This document shows positions 24,863 through 33,926 of a stretch of 64,000 bases of DNA, piece after piece. The position numbers were made by a program, and so were the translations under genes. Below the pieces are notes generated by a model. The model had not been told where the DNA came from, ran no database searches, and was given only the letters and a program-made list of their open reading frames with translations. Position 1 is the first letter of the stretch; the number at the start of each line of letters is the position of its first letter. This stretch comes from Paenimyroides ummariense. GTDB taxonomy: Bacteria > Bacteroidota > Bacteroidia > Flavobacteriales > Flavobacteriaceae. The DNA lies in NCBI RefSeq assembly GCF_900115115.1, contig NZ_FOVI01000002.1, positions 124,001 to 188,000 on the forward strand, written 5' to 3'.

Positions 24863-27800
24863 CTAATTTTCTGTCTTATGCACTTTCCCTGAAATCCGTT
24901 CGTGTAAATACTGAAAAAGAACATACAGCGAAGGGATGACTAATACACCGGCTACGGTACCGATGAACATTCCGCCTACTGCCGCTGTTCCAATAGATTG
25001 ATTGCTTAAAGCGCCCGCTCCGGTTGCCAGCATCAATGGTAAAAGACCAAAGATGAACGCAAAAGAGGTCATCAGGATCGGCCTTAAACGCACTTTTGCA
25101 CCTTCTAAAGCAGCATCGGTAATAGAGACCCCAGATTTCCTGTGCTGCAAGGCAAATTCAACGATCAGAATGGCATTTTTGGCTAAGAGTCCTATCAGCA
25201 TAATCAAACTAATTTGTAGGAATATATTGTTTTCAATACCGAACATACGCGCAAAAAGAAAGACCCCGGACAAACCTATCGGAAGAGAAAACAATACCGC
25301 AAACGGCAGAATATAACTTTTGAACTGGGCACTCAGCAGGAAATAAACAAACAGCAGAGACAGTACGAATATGATAACCGTCTGGTTACCGCTCAGGCTT
25401 TCTTCCCGGGTAAGTCCTGCGTATTCGAACCCGTAGCCTTTGGGCAATGTTTGTTCGGCCACTTCTTCTATGGCCTGAATGGCATCTCCGGAACTATAAC
25501 CGGGGTTAGGAGCTCCATTTACATAAGCTGCATTGAACAGGTTGAATCGGGTGAGAAATTCAGGTCCGTACACTTTTTTCAGATCAATGAAGCTGGTAAT
25601 GGGCGCCATTTGTCCATCACCGTTTTTCACATAGAGCTGTTCTATGGCCTGTCTGTTTTGCCGGGATGAAGGATCAGCCTGTATCATTACTTTGTATTGT
25701 TTTCCAAACCGATTGAAATTGGTAGCGTATATTCCTCCGAGATACCCTTGCAAGGTTGTCAGTATCTCCGTTACCGATACATCAGTTTCTTTTGCTTTTT
25801 CTACATTGATGCTGACTTCATATTGTGGAAAATTGGTATTGAACGAAGAGGTGGCATACATAATTTCGGGCCGTTGATTTAATGCACCAAGAAAATTTCC
25901 CATTACTTTTTCAAAAGCATCGTAAGCACCATTGGTTTTGTCCTGTAGTTGTACTTCAAATCCGGTATTGCTTCCAAATCCCTGCAATGTAGGACCGGCG
26001 AAGAAAACGATATGGGCATCTTTGATAAACGTTGCTTTTGCAAATAACTTCTGCACCACGTGGTGGATGTTCTGTTCTTTGTCCGGACGATCATCCCAAT
26101 GCTTTAACTTAATGAAAACCACCGCATACGAACTCCCGTTTCCACTAAAAAAGTCCATTCCTGCCAAACGCGATGAATATTCCACTTCGGGGATGGTCAT
26201 TGCCAGGCTATCTACCATATCGGTGATCCTTTCCGTTTCTTCTAAAGAGGTAGAGGGATTTAAAATAATGTTGGCGTATACCGATGAACTGTCCTCGTTG
26301 GGCACAAAACCTGTTTGGGTGTTTTTCGCAAGGTAGTAGAATAGTGAAACAAAAACGACCACGCTCCCTAACGAAAGCCATTTATATCTATTCAAGAAAC
26401 GCAATGTACCGAGATAACGATCTGTTATTTTATTAAAACCCTGGTTAAAAGCTGTTTTAAAACGTGATGCAAATCCTTTTTCCTGTCCCTGATTTCCTTC
26501 GGATGGTTTTAATAGGATCGCACAAAGTGCCGGACTTAGCGTTAGAGCGTTTACTGCTGAAATTAATATGGCAACTGCCAGTGTTATTCCGAATTCCCGG
26601 TAAAAAATACCGACCGAGCCGTCAATAAAGGTTACGGGAATAAAAACTGCCGACATGACGAGCGTAATCGAAATAATAGCCGTTGTAAGTTCGTGCATTG
26701 CGCTTACGGTAGCTTGTTTGGCTGACTTAGCACCGTCGTGCAGTTTGGCGTGTACGGCTTCCACTACAATAATAGCATCATCTACCACAATGCCGATGGA
26801 AAGCACCAAGGCAAAAAGAGTCAGCAGGTTAATGGTGAAACCAAAAAGGTTCAAAAAGAAAAAGGTCCCTATCAAGGCTACCGGAACGGCGATTGCCGGA
26901 ATCAATGTTGAACGCCAATCCTGCAAGAACAATAGTACAACGATGAAAACCAGTACAAAGGCTTCTATCAATGTGGAGATTAATTTGTTGATCGATGCTA
27001 ATAAGAAATCATTGGAATTGGCATACTGCACAAACTTAGTGCCCGCCGGCAAGTCCGATTCGGCTTCCTTAAGTATCTGTTCACATTCTTTAATAATATT
27101 GTGTGCATTGGAACCTGCCGTTTGGTTGATTGCAACGTAAGTCCCCGTTTTTCCGTAAGCTGTAATAGAGGTAGTGTGTGAGTAGGCGCCTAATTCAATA
27201 TCGGCTATATCTTTTAACCGTAGAAAACGTCCGTCTCCGGTGGAGCGAATGACAATGTCTCCAAATTCCGTTTCTGTTTCCAGCCTGCCGGTATATTTGA
27301 GCGAGTACTGGAATGTCTGATTGCTGTTTTCTCCTACCTTACCGGGTGCGGCTTCCACATTTTGTTCTGCAAGTACCTTAACTATATCTGAAGGAGTAAC
27401 GCCATAAGCCGCCATTTCATTGGGTTTAAGCCAGATCCGCATACTATATTCTTTCCCTCCCGAAATAGAGGCGTCTCCCACACCATCAATTCGTTTCAAT
27501 TTTGGCAGGACGTTGATCCGTATATAGTTTTCCAGAAATGCCTGATCGTATCTGCTATCTTCGCTATAATACATAAAGCTGAAGATCTCACTGCTTAGCC
27601 GCTTGGTGGTGGTAATGCCATATTTTACCACTTCTTCCGGCAACTGGCTCATTGCCTGATTGACCCTGTTCTGTACATTCACTGCGGCCATATCTGCATC
27701 TGCTCCTTGTTCAAATACAATTGTAATGACGGCAGAACCGTCGTTACTTGCCTTCGAGCTCATATAGGTCATTTTCTCCACACCATTGATTTCTTCTTCC

Positions 27801-27994
27801 AACGGTATAATGACACTTTTCATCACCGTTTCCGCATTTGCTCCCTGATAACTGGCGGCTACCTGTACGGTTGGCGGTGCGATTTCCGGGTATTGCGTAA
27901 TCGGCAACGAAAATAGTCCTAAGATGCCGAGAATGACAATAATAATGGATATAACGGTAGATAAAACTGGGTTTTCGATAAAACGTTTTAACAT
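24863..27994 (-). CDS. RND efflux pump permease (HAE1/AcrB family)
   Basis: This 1043-residue inner-membrane proton/drug antiporter has the usual 12-helix, two-fold repeat plan. Visible signatures are the N-terminus RFIENPVLSTVISIII, the ITQYPEIAPPTVQV loop, the TM4 proton-relay pair in IGIVVDDAIIVVEAV, and LIGLLAKNAILIVEFA in TM10. Large periplasmic loops carry the porter domains. Length is standard. GC content is visibly higher than in the neighbouring island backbone. It lies 8 bases after the adaptor gene, so the two are cotranscribed. Substrate cannot be deduced. Confidence 0.95.
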   Translation of the reverse strand: MLKRFIENPVLSTVISIIIVILGILGLFSLPITQYPEIAPPTVQVAASYQGANAETVMKSVIIPLEEEINGVEKMTYMSSKASNDGSAVITIVFEQGADADMAAVNVQNRVNQAMSQLPEEVVKYGITTTKRLSSEIFSFMYYSEDSRYDQAFLENYIRINVLPKLKRIDGVGDASISGGKEYSMRIWLKPNEMAAYGVTPSDIVKVLAEQNVEAAPGKVGENSNQTFQYSLKYTGRLETETEFGDIVIRSTGDGRFLRLKDIADIELGAYSHTTSITAYGKTGTYVAINQTAGSNAHNIIKECEQILKEAESDLPAGTKFVQYANSNDFLLASINKLISTLIEAFVLVFIVVLLFLQDWRSTLIPAIAVPVALIGTFFFLNLFGFTINLLTLFALVLSIGIVVDDAIIVVEAVHAKLHDGAKSAKQATVSAMHELTTAIISITLVMSAVFIPVTFIDGSVGIFYREFGITLAVAILISAVNALTLSPALCAILLKPSEGNQGQEKGFASRFKTAFNQGFNKITDRYLGTLRFLNRYKWLSLGSVVVFVSLFYYLAKNTQTGFVPNEDSSSVYANIILNPSTSLEETERITDMVDSLAMTIPEVEYSSRLAGMDFFSGNGSSYAVVFIKLKHWDDRPDKEQNIHHVVQKLFAKATFIKDAHIVFFAGPTLQGFGSNTGFEVQLQDKTNGAYDAFEKVMGNFLGALNQRPEIMYATSSFNTNFPQYEVSINVEKAKETDVSVTEILTTLQGYLGGIYATNFNRFGKQYKVMIQADPSSRQNRQAIEQLYVKNGDGQMAPITSFIDLKKVYGPEFLTRFNLFNAAYVNGAPNPGYSSGDAIQAIEEVAEQTLPKGYGFEYAGLTREESLSGNQTVIIFVLSLLFVYFLLSAQFKSYILPFAVLFSLPIGLSGVFLFARMFGIENNIFLQISLIMLIGLLAKNAILIVEFALQHRKSGVSITDAALEGAKVRLRPILMTSFAFIFGLLPLMLATGAGALSNQSIGTAAVGGMFIGTVAGVLVIPSLYVLFQYLHERISGKVHKTEN

Positions 27995-28002
27995 AATACA
28001 GT

Positions 28003-29133
28003 CTATTTGGTAGTTGTTTTAATTTTAGCGCCCTCCCTTATACTAACCAATCCTTCCGAAACAATCCTGTCGCCAGCTTCGAGTCCCGACTCAACAATAA
28101 AATATTCGTTTGATGGGGTATAATCCGATAAATTAACCGCCACACTTGTAACCATTCCTTCGTCATCCACCTTATAGACGAATCGTTTTCCCTGTATTTC
28201 TACGGTTGCCCGTTGCGGTATCAACAAAACCTTGTCTAATTTCTCATACACCCTTACTGTAGCACTATTACCACTCCGCAGGACTTGATCAGGATTGGAA
28301 AAAACTGCCCTGAGTGTGATGCTTCCCGTTTTGGGATCTACCTGTCCGCTAACCATATCCACAATACCTTTTTGATTGAATAACTGGTTATTGGGTAGTA
28401 TTAAATTAACTTCGCCCTGCCGGTTGATGTAATCGGTCACGGATTTTCCACCGGATTTTTCCGTCCAGTCAAAAAATTGCTTTTCGTTTATGGAGAAATA
28501 GGCGTGAATTTGAGATATATCTGATATATGAGCAAGCGGATCGGCGGAAGTACTGCTGACTAAGCTTCCTTTTTTGTAGGGGATTAATCCCATTACCCCA
28601 TTAAACGGTGCACGGATCTGTGTATAGGCAATATTTACCTCAGCACCTTTACGAACAGACTTCGCCTGATTTAACTGTGCGGTTTTATTCCGCAATTGAT
28701 GCTGTGCCGATTCCAGTTCATATTTTCCAATTACTCCTTCCTGCACAAGCGGCTGTGTTTTCTCAACCTGCAGTTGGGCTTCCTCCAATTCGGCTTCTAT
28801 GCTTTGTATGGCGGCAAGAGATTGAACCAGTTGTTCTTCGTATTCAGGAGCAAAGATGCGAAACAGCAATTGTCCTTTGCTTACCTTCTGTCCTTCATCT
28901 ACCTGTATCTCGGCTATGAAACCATTGACTTTCGGACGAATAGCCACATCCTGTACACCTTGTAAGGTTACCGGGAAATCGGTATAAACGGTTGTTGTCT
29001 GAGGAGCCAGTGTGATAACCGGATAAGCTTCGGCTTCGTCCGTATCAGAAGTATGCTGCTGATCGCTTTTACAAGAGATAAAACCGGTAATGAGTAAGAA
29101 TACACACCATCTCAGGGTTGATTGAGTTGCCAT
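28003..29133 (-). CDS. RND efflux periplasmic adaptor (AcrA/MexA family)
   Basis: This 376-residue membrane-fusion protein has a lipoprotein-like N-terminus (CVFLLITGFISCK). The barrel-sandwich hybrid is split around an alpha-hairpin (FIAEIQVDEGQKVSKGQLLF, then IQSIEAELEEAQLQVEK). A beta-barrel (IRAPFNGVMGLIPYKKG) and a membrane-proximal domain (DRIVSEGLVSIREGAKIK) follow. It links the permease to the outer-membrane channel. It is the first structural gene of the operon; a CCCTTT/AAAGGG inverted repeat lies 35-60 bases upstream (29167-29191), a possible regulator site. Confidence 0.93.
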   Translation of the reverse strand: MATQSTLRWCVFLLITGFISCKSDQQHTSDTDEAEAYPVITLAPQTTTVYTDFPVTLQGVQDVAIRPKVNGFIAEIQVDEGQKVSKGQLLFRIFAPEYEEQLVQSLAAIQSIEAELEEAQLQVEKTQPLVQEGVIGKYELESAQHQLRNKTAQLNQAKSVRKGAEVNIAYTQIRAPFNGVMGLIPYKKGSLVSSTSADPLAHISDISQIHAYFSINEKQFFDWTEKSGGKSVTDYINRQGEVNLILPNNQLFNQKGIVDMVSGQVDPKTGSITLRAVFSNPDQVLRSGNSATVRVYEKLDKVLLIPQRATVEIQGKRFVYKVDDEGMVTSVAVNLSDYTPSNEYFIVESGLEAGDRIVSEGLVSIREGAKIKTTTK

Positions 29134-29166
29134 AATAAATTGAATTAATTATCATTGGCAAAATTA

Positions 29167-29191
29167 CCCTTTAGGTACCCCTCAGAAAGGG
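29167..29191 (-). promoter_or_regulatory. possible regulatory inverted repeat upstream of the efflux operon
   Basis: CCCTTT (29167-29172) and AAAGGG (29186-29191) flank a 13-base GC-rich centre in the 91-base gap between the AraC gene and the adaptor gene. It is a candidate AraC or TetR site, or a weak attenuator. There is no T tract, so a terminator is less likely. Confidence 0.35.
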
Positions 29192-29224
29192 CTCAAATAC
29201 AGTAAAAATAGTCAAAAGGTAAGA

Positions 29225-30091
29225 TTATGGAAAAAGTTTTTTACGGTAGGATACGGGACTTATTCCCACATATTTTTTGAAATATTTCCCAAAAGTACTC
29301 TGATCGGAAAAGTTGAGCATGTAAGCGACTTCTGAGATATTAAGTTCCTTGTTCTGAAGCAGTATTTTGGCTTCCAGGACGACGATGTGGTGAATCCATT
29401 CGCTGGCAGGCATTCCCGTCACGGACGAAACAGTTTGGCTCAGATGTTTGGGGTGAACATTGAGCATATCAGCATAGAAAGATACCGATCTGCTTTTTTT
29501 ATAATGCCTGAATATCGCCTCTTTAAATTTGCTGACAAGCAGATTGTTATGTAGTTCCTGCGAAGGAAATTTTCGGTACAAATGACCAATCTCATTAATC
29601 ATACTGTAAATAATACCTCGAACGACTTCCTTGTGATACGGAGAAGCAGATGAGCTTCTGGAACTAACCACTTCAAAAAGCTGCTTAAAAACCATATAGT
29701 CTTTGTCCTCTATTTGCAACGCATATCCTCCATTATTGGAAAACAGGGCAAAAGCCCGAATGATATCAGATTCGATCAATTTTTCCTGCAGAAATTCTTC
29801 CGAGAACAAGATAGACTCCATTTCGCAAGGAGACAGCGCAGTATTCCATCTTTTGATAGACGATGTTCCGGTAAATATGAGAGCAGGCCCTGTGATACGA
29901 TGCTTTGTCAGATCCGTATAAAATTCGATTTCTCCCTTTTTAATGAGCCCTATTCCGTAATAATGCGAACGATAAGGCTCTGTGGGATAATATTCTAACT
30001 TATTGGTGGGCATATAAATATAATGTTCATCGGAGCCCAGCTCGGCGAAAGTTTTCTGTAGCGATAATAAAGTCATCCATTTTATATCCAT
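29225..30091 (-). CDS. AraC-family transcriptional regulator
   Basis: This 288-residue protein has an N-terminal cupin-like sensing domain (about 20-150; YGIGLIKKGEIEFYTD) and a C-terminal double HTH (about 190-288; ADMLNVHPKHLSQTV, then LNISEVAYMLNFSDQSTFGK and FKKYVGISPVSYRKK). It lies 9 bases after the TetR gene and 91 bases before the pump operon in the same direction. It is probably a second, activating layer of control for the pump. The inducer is unknown. Confidence 0.9.
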   Translation of the reverse strand: MDIKWMTLLSLQKTFAELGSDEHYIYMPTNKLEYYPTEPYRSHYYGIGLIKKGEIEFYTDLTKHRITGPALIFTGTSSIKRWNTALSPCEMESILFSEEFLQEKLIESDIIRAFALFSNNGGYALQIEDKDYMVFKQLFEVVSSRSSSASPYHKEVVRGIIYSMINEIGHLYRKFPSQELHNNLLVSKFKEAIFRHYKKSRSVSFYADMLNVHPKHLSQTVSSVTGMPASEWIHHIVVLEAKILLQNKELNISEVAYMLNFSDQSTFGKYFKKYVGISPVSYRKKLFP

Positions 30092-30100
30092 CTCCTGAAC

Positions 30101-30694
30101 TTATTTAGCTTTGGTGGTATTAACATAAGGAGATAAAACGGAGCGTAAAGTTGATACAAAATCCTGACGGGCCTCATCTCCCGTATATTGTTTGTACAAA
30201 GCGTTATGCGAAATCCAGAAATCACCTACGATAAATAGCTTTTTGATGATACCTTCCCTTGTTTTGTCAGCAAGATTCACTATTACTCCCTGTTTTGTAA
30301 GAGCATCCAGCCAGTTTTTAAACTGTTCTTCTCTTCGGAGCAGTAACTGTTGATAGTCCTTCTTTATTTCCGGGATCCAGCTACTTATTTCCACAAAATG
30401 AATAAATAAAAAGCGATAATTGTTTATTTGATCATATAATATATCGAAAACAGGAACCAAATCATCCAATTGTGTTAAAGACAACTCTTGCACTTCCTCC
30501 ATCATTTTGTCGTATTTCTTTTTCAATTGCTCAAAAAGTGCGATGACAATGTCCTCTGTATGCCTGAAATGGTAATGTAAATTACCCGGGCTGATGGGCA
30601 TTGAAGCAGCTATATGCCTTGTCGTCGTACTCCGGATTCCCTGCTCATTGAACAATATTCTCGCTGTGTCCAATATTTTTTCCTTTGTTGTCAT
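30101..30694 (-). CDS. TetR/AcrR-family repressor
   Basis: This 197-residue regulator has an N-terminal HTH at about residues 5-50 (EKILDTARILFNEQGIRSTTTRHIA, SPGNLHYHFRHTEDI) and a helical ligand-binding C-terminus. It is divergent from the MBL hydrolase gene, and a 26-bp perfect palindrome lies right in front of its start codon, so autoregulation is likely. It heads the tetR-araC-pump block. Confidence 0.92.
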   Translation of the reverse strand: MTTKEKILDTARILFNEQGIRSTTTRHIAASMPISPGNLHYHFRHTEDIVIALFEQLKKKYDKMMEEVQELSLTQLDDLVPVFDILYDQINNYRFLFIHFVEISSWIPEIKKDYQQLLLRREEQFKNWLDALTKQGVIVNLADKTREGIIKKLFIVGDFWISHNALYKQYTGDEARQDFVSTLRSVLSPYVNTTKAK

Positions 30695-30699
30695 GATAC

Positions 30700-30725
30700 A
30701 AAATTAGAACAAATGTTCTAATTTT
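30700..30725. promoter_or_regulatory. TetR operator, perfect 11-4-11 palindrome
   Basis: AAAATTAGAAC and GTTCTAATTTT flank AAAT with no mismatch. The site is 5 bases from the repressor's ATG. It also overlaps the expected -33 region of a rightward promoter whose -7 box TATTTTTG lies at 30739-30746. One site could therefore control both divergent transcripts. Confidence 0.75.
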
Positions 30726-30803
30726 ACGGTAAAATCTTTATTTTTGCTGTCTGGATTTCTATCCGGTTGAAAAAGGATTGAACCTTATACAAAATCCAAT
30801 ACT

Positions 30804-31568
30804 ATGACTGAAATACATCATTTAAACTGTGTCAGCATCGTTTCACCCTACAGTGATAATGTCTGCGGACACTGTTTACTTTTAAAAGAGGAAGACCGTA
30901 TGGTGCTTATAGACACCGGGATCGGTTTGTTGGACACGCTTTATCCAGAAGAAAGAATAGGCAGAGAACTTGTAGAAATGGTTGGGTACCGCTTTGATCA
31001 AGACCTGACCGCCATTCAACAAATTAAAAATTTAGGATTGAACCCCGAAAAGGTACACGACTGCGTCATCTCTCACCTGGACAATGACCATATTGGGGGA
31101 GTGGCGGACTTCCCCCAGGCAACGGTACACATTGGGGCGGAAGAATATGAAAATTTCTTCTCAGGGAACCCCCGATATTTAAAAACACCTTTGCTTCACC
31201 ATCCTGTCATCAAAACTTACCCGGAAACAACCGAAGAATGGTTTGGCTTTGAAGCGAGAAAAGTCTATACAGCACTCCAGACGGAAATACTATTCGTGCC
31301 CTTGTTTGGGCATACCTTAGGGCATTGCGGAGTAGCTATAAAAATCAATGAAAACTGGATATTTTATGTAGCGGATGCTTACTACTTGCGCGAAGAGCTA
31401 AATAATCCTGAACATCCTGTCAATGCATTAGCAGAAGCCAGAGCAGATGATAATGAGATGCGAATAAGATCACTCAACAAGATTCGCGATTTGGTTGCAT
31501 TGCATCCGGATGTTACCGTATTCGGATATCATGATATCCAAGAATTTAAATCGTTTGCAAAAAAATAA
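30804..31568 (+). CDS. MBL-fold metallo-hydrolase (lactonase-like)
   Basis: This 254-residue metallo-beta-lactamase-fold enzyme carries the HxxxDH metal motif as SHLDNDHIGG. Further ligands are expected in FGHTLGHCG and near the C-terminal YHDIQEF. The layout (CGHCLLLKEEDRMVLIDTGIG opening) matches quorum-quenching lactonase/glyoxalase-II-like hydrolases. It is the first gene of a three-gene rightward operon (MBL, GNAT, DinB-like) that shares the TetR operator. Detoxification of the pump's substrate or inducer is a plausible inference only. Confidence 0.87.
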   Translation: MTEIHHLNCVSIVSPYSDNVCGHCLLLKEEDRMVLIDTGIGLLDTLYPEERIGRELVEMVGYRFDQDLTAIQQIKNLGLNPEKVHDCVISHLDNDHIGGVADFPQATVHIGAEEYENFFSGNPRYLKTPLLHHPVIKTYPETTEEWFGFEARKVYTALQTEILFVPLFGHTLGHCGVAIKINENWIFYVADAYYLREELNNPEHPVNALAEARADDNEMRIRSLNKIRDLVALHPDVTVFGYHDIQEFKSFAKK

Positions 31569-31577
31569 TTGACTAGT

Positions 31578-32090
31578 ATGATACAGATAAAAAACAGTAC
31601 GAAGGAAGATATTGAAGAAATTTTCAGGTTGTACAAAATAGCTACCGATTTTCAAAAGACGAGGTTTACGGTACACTGGCCGGAATTCGAGCGTGGACTG
31701 GTGGAAAGCGAGATCGACGAGAAACGACAATGGAAACTGGAAATCGATGGCAAGATTGCCTGTATATGGGCAACAACGTTTCAGGATCCGCAGATCTGGG
31801 AAGCGAGGAATGTAGACCCCGCAGTTTATATCCACAGAATAGCGACGAACCCTGATTTCAGGGGCCAAAACCTGGTAGCAGAGATTGTCAGCTGGGCAAA
31901 AGTATATGCCGCTGAAAACGGTAAAGAATTTATAAGAATGGATACCGTGGGAGACAACACAAAACTAATCGCGTATTACGGCAAATGCGGATTCGAATAT
32001 CTGGGACCTCTAAAACTCAAAAATACGGAAGGACTTCCGGCACACTACGATAATGCTACCGTTAGTTTGTTTGAAATTAAATTAAAGTAA
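31578..32090 (+). CDS. GNAT-family N-acetyltransferase
   Basis: This 170-residue acetyltransferase starts at ATG 31578; a TTG nine bases upstream is less likely. The acetyl-CoA loop is visible as IATNPDFRGQNLVAEIVSWA, followed by FIRMDTVGDNTKLIAYYGKCGFEYLG, the typical GNAT motif A/B end. It lies 9 bases after the MBL stop and 4 bases before the next gene. The substrate is unknown. The context suggests modification of a small toxic molecule. Confidence 0.88.
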   Translation: MIQIKNSTKEDIEEIFRLYKIATDFQKTRFTVHWPEFERGLVESEIDEKRQWKLEIDGKIACIWATTFQDPQIWEARNVDPAVYIHRIATNPDFRGQNLVAEIVSWAKVYAAENGKEFIRMDTVGDNTKLIAYYGKCGFEYLGPLKLKNTEGLPAHYDNATVSLFEIKLK

Positions 32091-32094
32091 TAAA

Positions 32095-32547
32095 ATGTCA
32101 GCATCCTTGATAATAACTTTGAAAACACTATTTGAGCGGGATCTTAACAAGCTCAAAGCGGAGATAGAGTCCTACCAAGATGAACGAAATATCTGGCGTA
32201 CTGAAAAAGGAATTGCAAACTCTGCAGGAAATTTATGTTTGCATCTTATAGGTAACCTGAACACCTATATTGGGGCGGAAATTGGAAAGTCGGGATATAT
32301 ACGAAACCGTCCATTGGAGTTTTCTATAAAAAATGTCCCTGTTTCCGAACTGCTCCATGAAATCAAAAGGACTAAAGAAATTGTGATAAGTTCTCTTGAA
32401 AATTTAACCCATAAGGATTTAGAGAAAGAATATCCTATTTTAGTATTTGATGAAAAAACATCTGTTGGGTATCTTTTAGTACATCTGACCACTCATCTCA
32501 CATATCATCTGGGACAGATCAATTACCATCGGAGATTGCTAGACTAA
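32095..32547 (+). CDS. DinB-like/DUF1572 family protein
   Basis: This 150-residue four-helix protein has the DinB-type metal-binding histidines: NLCLHLIGNL early, and HLTTHLTYHLGQINYHRR at the end. Members are often thiol-dependent transferases or hydrolases acting on small molecules. It is the last gene of the MBL-GNAT-DinB operon. After its TAA the same frame stays open for a further 34 codons (ending WRIILFNGVYSP), which may be chance or a relic. Confidence 0.82.
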   Translation: MSASLIITLKTLFERDLNKLKAEIESYQDERNIWRTEKGIANSAGNLCLHLIGNLNTYIGAEIGKSGYIRNRPLEFSIKNVPVSELLHEIKRTKEIVISSLENLTHKDLEKEYPILVFDEKTSVGYLLVHLTTHLTYHLGQINYHRRLLD

Positions 32548-32676
32548 AAAAACTATTTCAGAAATCATGAGCAAATCTTTGGTGAAGACCAGGATGGCTG
32601 GAGAATTATTCTCTTTAATGGTGTTTATAGTCCATGAATCTTCTGCATAAAGAAATAACTGTTATGCTATTTTTTA

Positions 32677-32710
32677 AACGAGAAACACAAAATTTTTGTG
32701 TTTCTCGTTG
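32677..32710. terminator. strong bidirectional terminator
   Basis: AACGAGAAACACAAAA and TTTTGTGTTTCTCGTT pair perfectly around two bases. It separates the convergent DinB-like and FAD monooxygenase genes. Confidence 0.85.
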
Positions 32711-32728
32711 CGTCCAATTTAATTTATA

Positions 32729-33853
32729 TCAAAAATCTGATAATTGAAAATAATTGCGCATCATTTTCTGATTGGTTTTGTCAGGTGTTGCTTTCATAAT
32801 TGTATTTCTCAGGAAAATGCCGGGTCGATTGCCCAGATGTGCCAGTTTGCCCACTTTCCAACTTGTATTGACGATGGAATGTGCTTTTTTTAACCGGATT
32901 TTCGGATACAACTGAATACTTGTTTTTAAATCGTTTTTCTCCAATAATTTATACAAAGCATACGCATCTTCAACGGCCTGGCAGGCACCTTGCCCCAGAT
33001 TGGGCGTAGTAGCGTGTGCGGCATCGCCCAGCAAACAAACATTGGGTTGCGACCAGTAGGCAAAAGGTTTTAGGTCATATAATGCTGCTGCAATTATTTT
33101 TTCTTTTGGCGTTTTTCTCATCACAGCATCTGCTATAGGCAGAAAGTCTCCAGAGAATTCTAAAGGAGAGGAAGATAAAGTCCCCATCGACTTGTTGATG
33201 AGCAAGTACCAGTATACACGATTGTTTCTTAAGGGGACAAAGCCAAATCTTTTACCTTTTCCCCAGGCTTCTACGAGTTCGTGTTTGTAGTGATCGGGAA
33301 TATCGAATTCGGTGACTCCTCTCCAGCACAGCTGTTTGGCATCACGGTAATCCTCATAACCAAAAAGTGTGGTGCGTACTTTTGATTTAATACCGTCTGC
33401 ACCGATCAGGTATTCGTAGGTCTCTTGAGAATTGTCCTCAAATTCCATCCGAAACTGCTGCTTTTCCCTGGCAACATTTTTAAGTCTTTTATTCAGCTTT
33501 ATATTATTTTCACCCACAGCATCCACCAATATTTTGTGCAAATCTGCCCGATGAATGGTATGGTTTTGCACACTAAATTCTTGCTCAAAAGGTTTCAGGT
33601 CAACCCGGGTAAGCGGAGAAAAATCAGGTTTGGACAAAGTTGTGAAACAGAGTGGATTTCCGATTCGTTCTATTTCCCGGTGTATTCCCAGATGCCGAAA
33701 TACCTGCATGGCATTGTTGGCTAAAATAATGCCCGCCCCAACAGGTTTAAGTTCGTTTGCGGCTTCATATACTGTAAACGTGATATTGCGCTTTTTTAAA
33801 GCCAAAGCAGTGGTGAGTCCGCCGATACCTGCTCCTATAATTGCTACACTCAT
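32729..33853 (-). CDS. FAD-dependent monooxygenase
   Basis: This 374-residue flavoprotein of the aromatic hydroxylase class has the FAD Rossmann motif GAGIGGLTTAL at residues 7-17. A middle DG-type motif is LIGADGIKS and the second FAD motif is CLLGDAAHATTPNLGQG. A single-component NAD(P)H-dependent hydroxylase or epoxidase is expected. TetX-like inactivation of an antibiotic is possible but not shown; the best general label is FAD-dependent monooxygenase. It lies 73 bases after the Crp-like gene and is probably controlled by it. Confidence 0.88.
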   Translation of the reverse strand: MSVAIIGAGIGGLTTALALKKRNITFTVYEAANELKPVGAGIILANNAMQVFRHLGIHREIERIGNPLCFTTLSKPDFSPLTRVDLKPFEQEFSVQNHTIHRADLHKILVDAVGENNIKLNKRLKNVAREKQQFRMEFEDNSQETYEYLIGADGIKSKVRTTLFGYEDYRDAKQLCWRGVTEFDIPDHYKHELVEAWGKGKRFGFVPLRNNRVYWYLLINKSMGTLSSSPLEFSGDFLPIADAVMRKTPKEKIIAAALYDLKPFAYWSQPNVCLLGDAAHATTPNLGQGACQAVEDAYALYKLLEKNDLKTSIQLYPKIRLKKAHSIVNTSWKVGKLAHLGNRPGIFLRNTIMKATPDKTNQKMMRNYFQLSDF

Positions 33854-33926
33854 TTTGTCATTGTTTTTATTTCAGAGCAAAATTAGAAGCGAGAAATGGC
33901 AAAAAGATTCACTTAAGTTAATAAAT

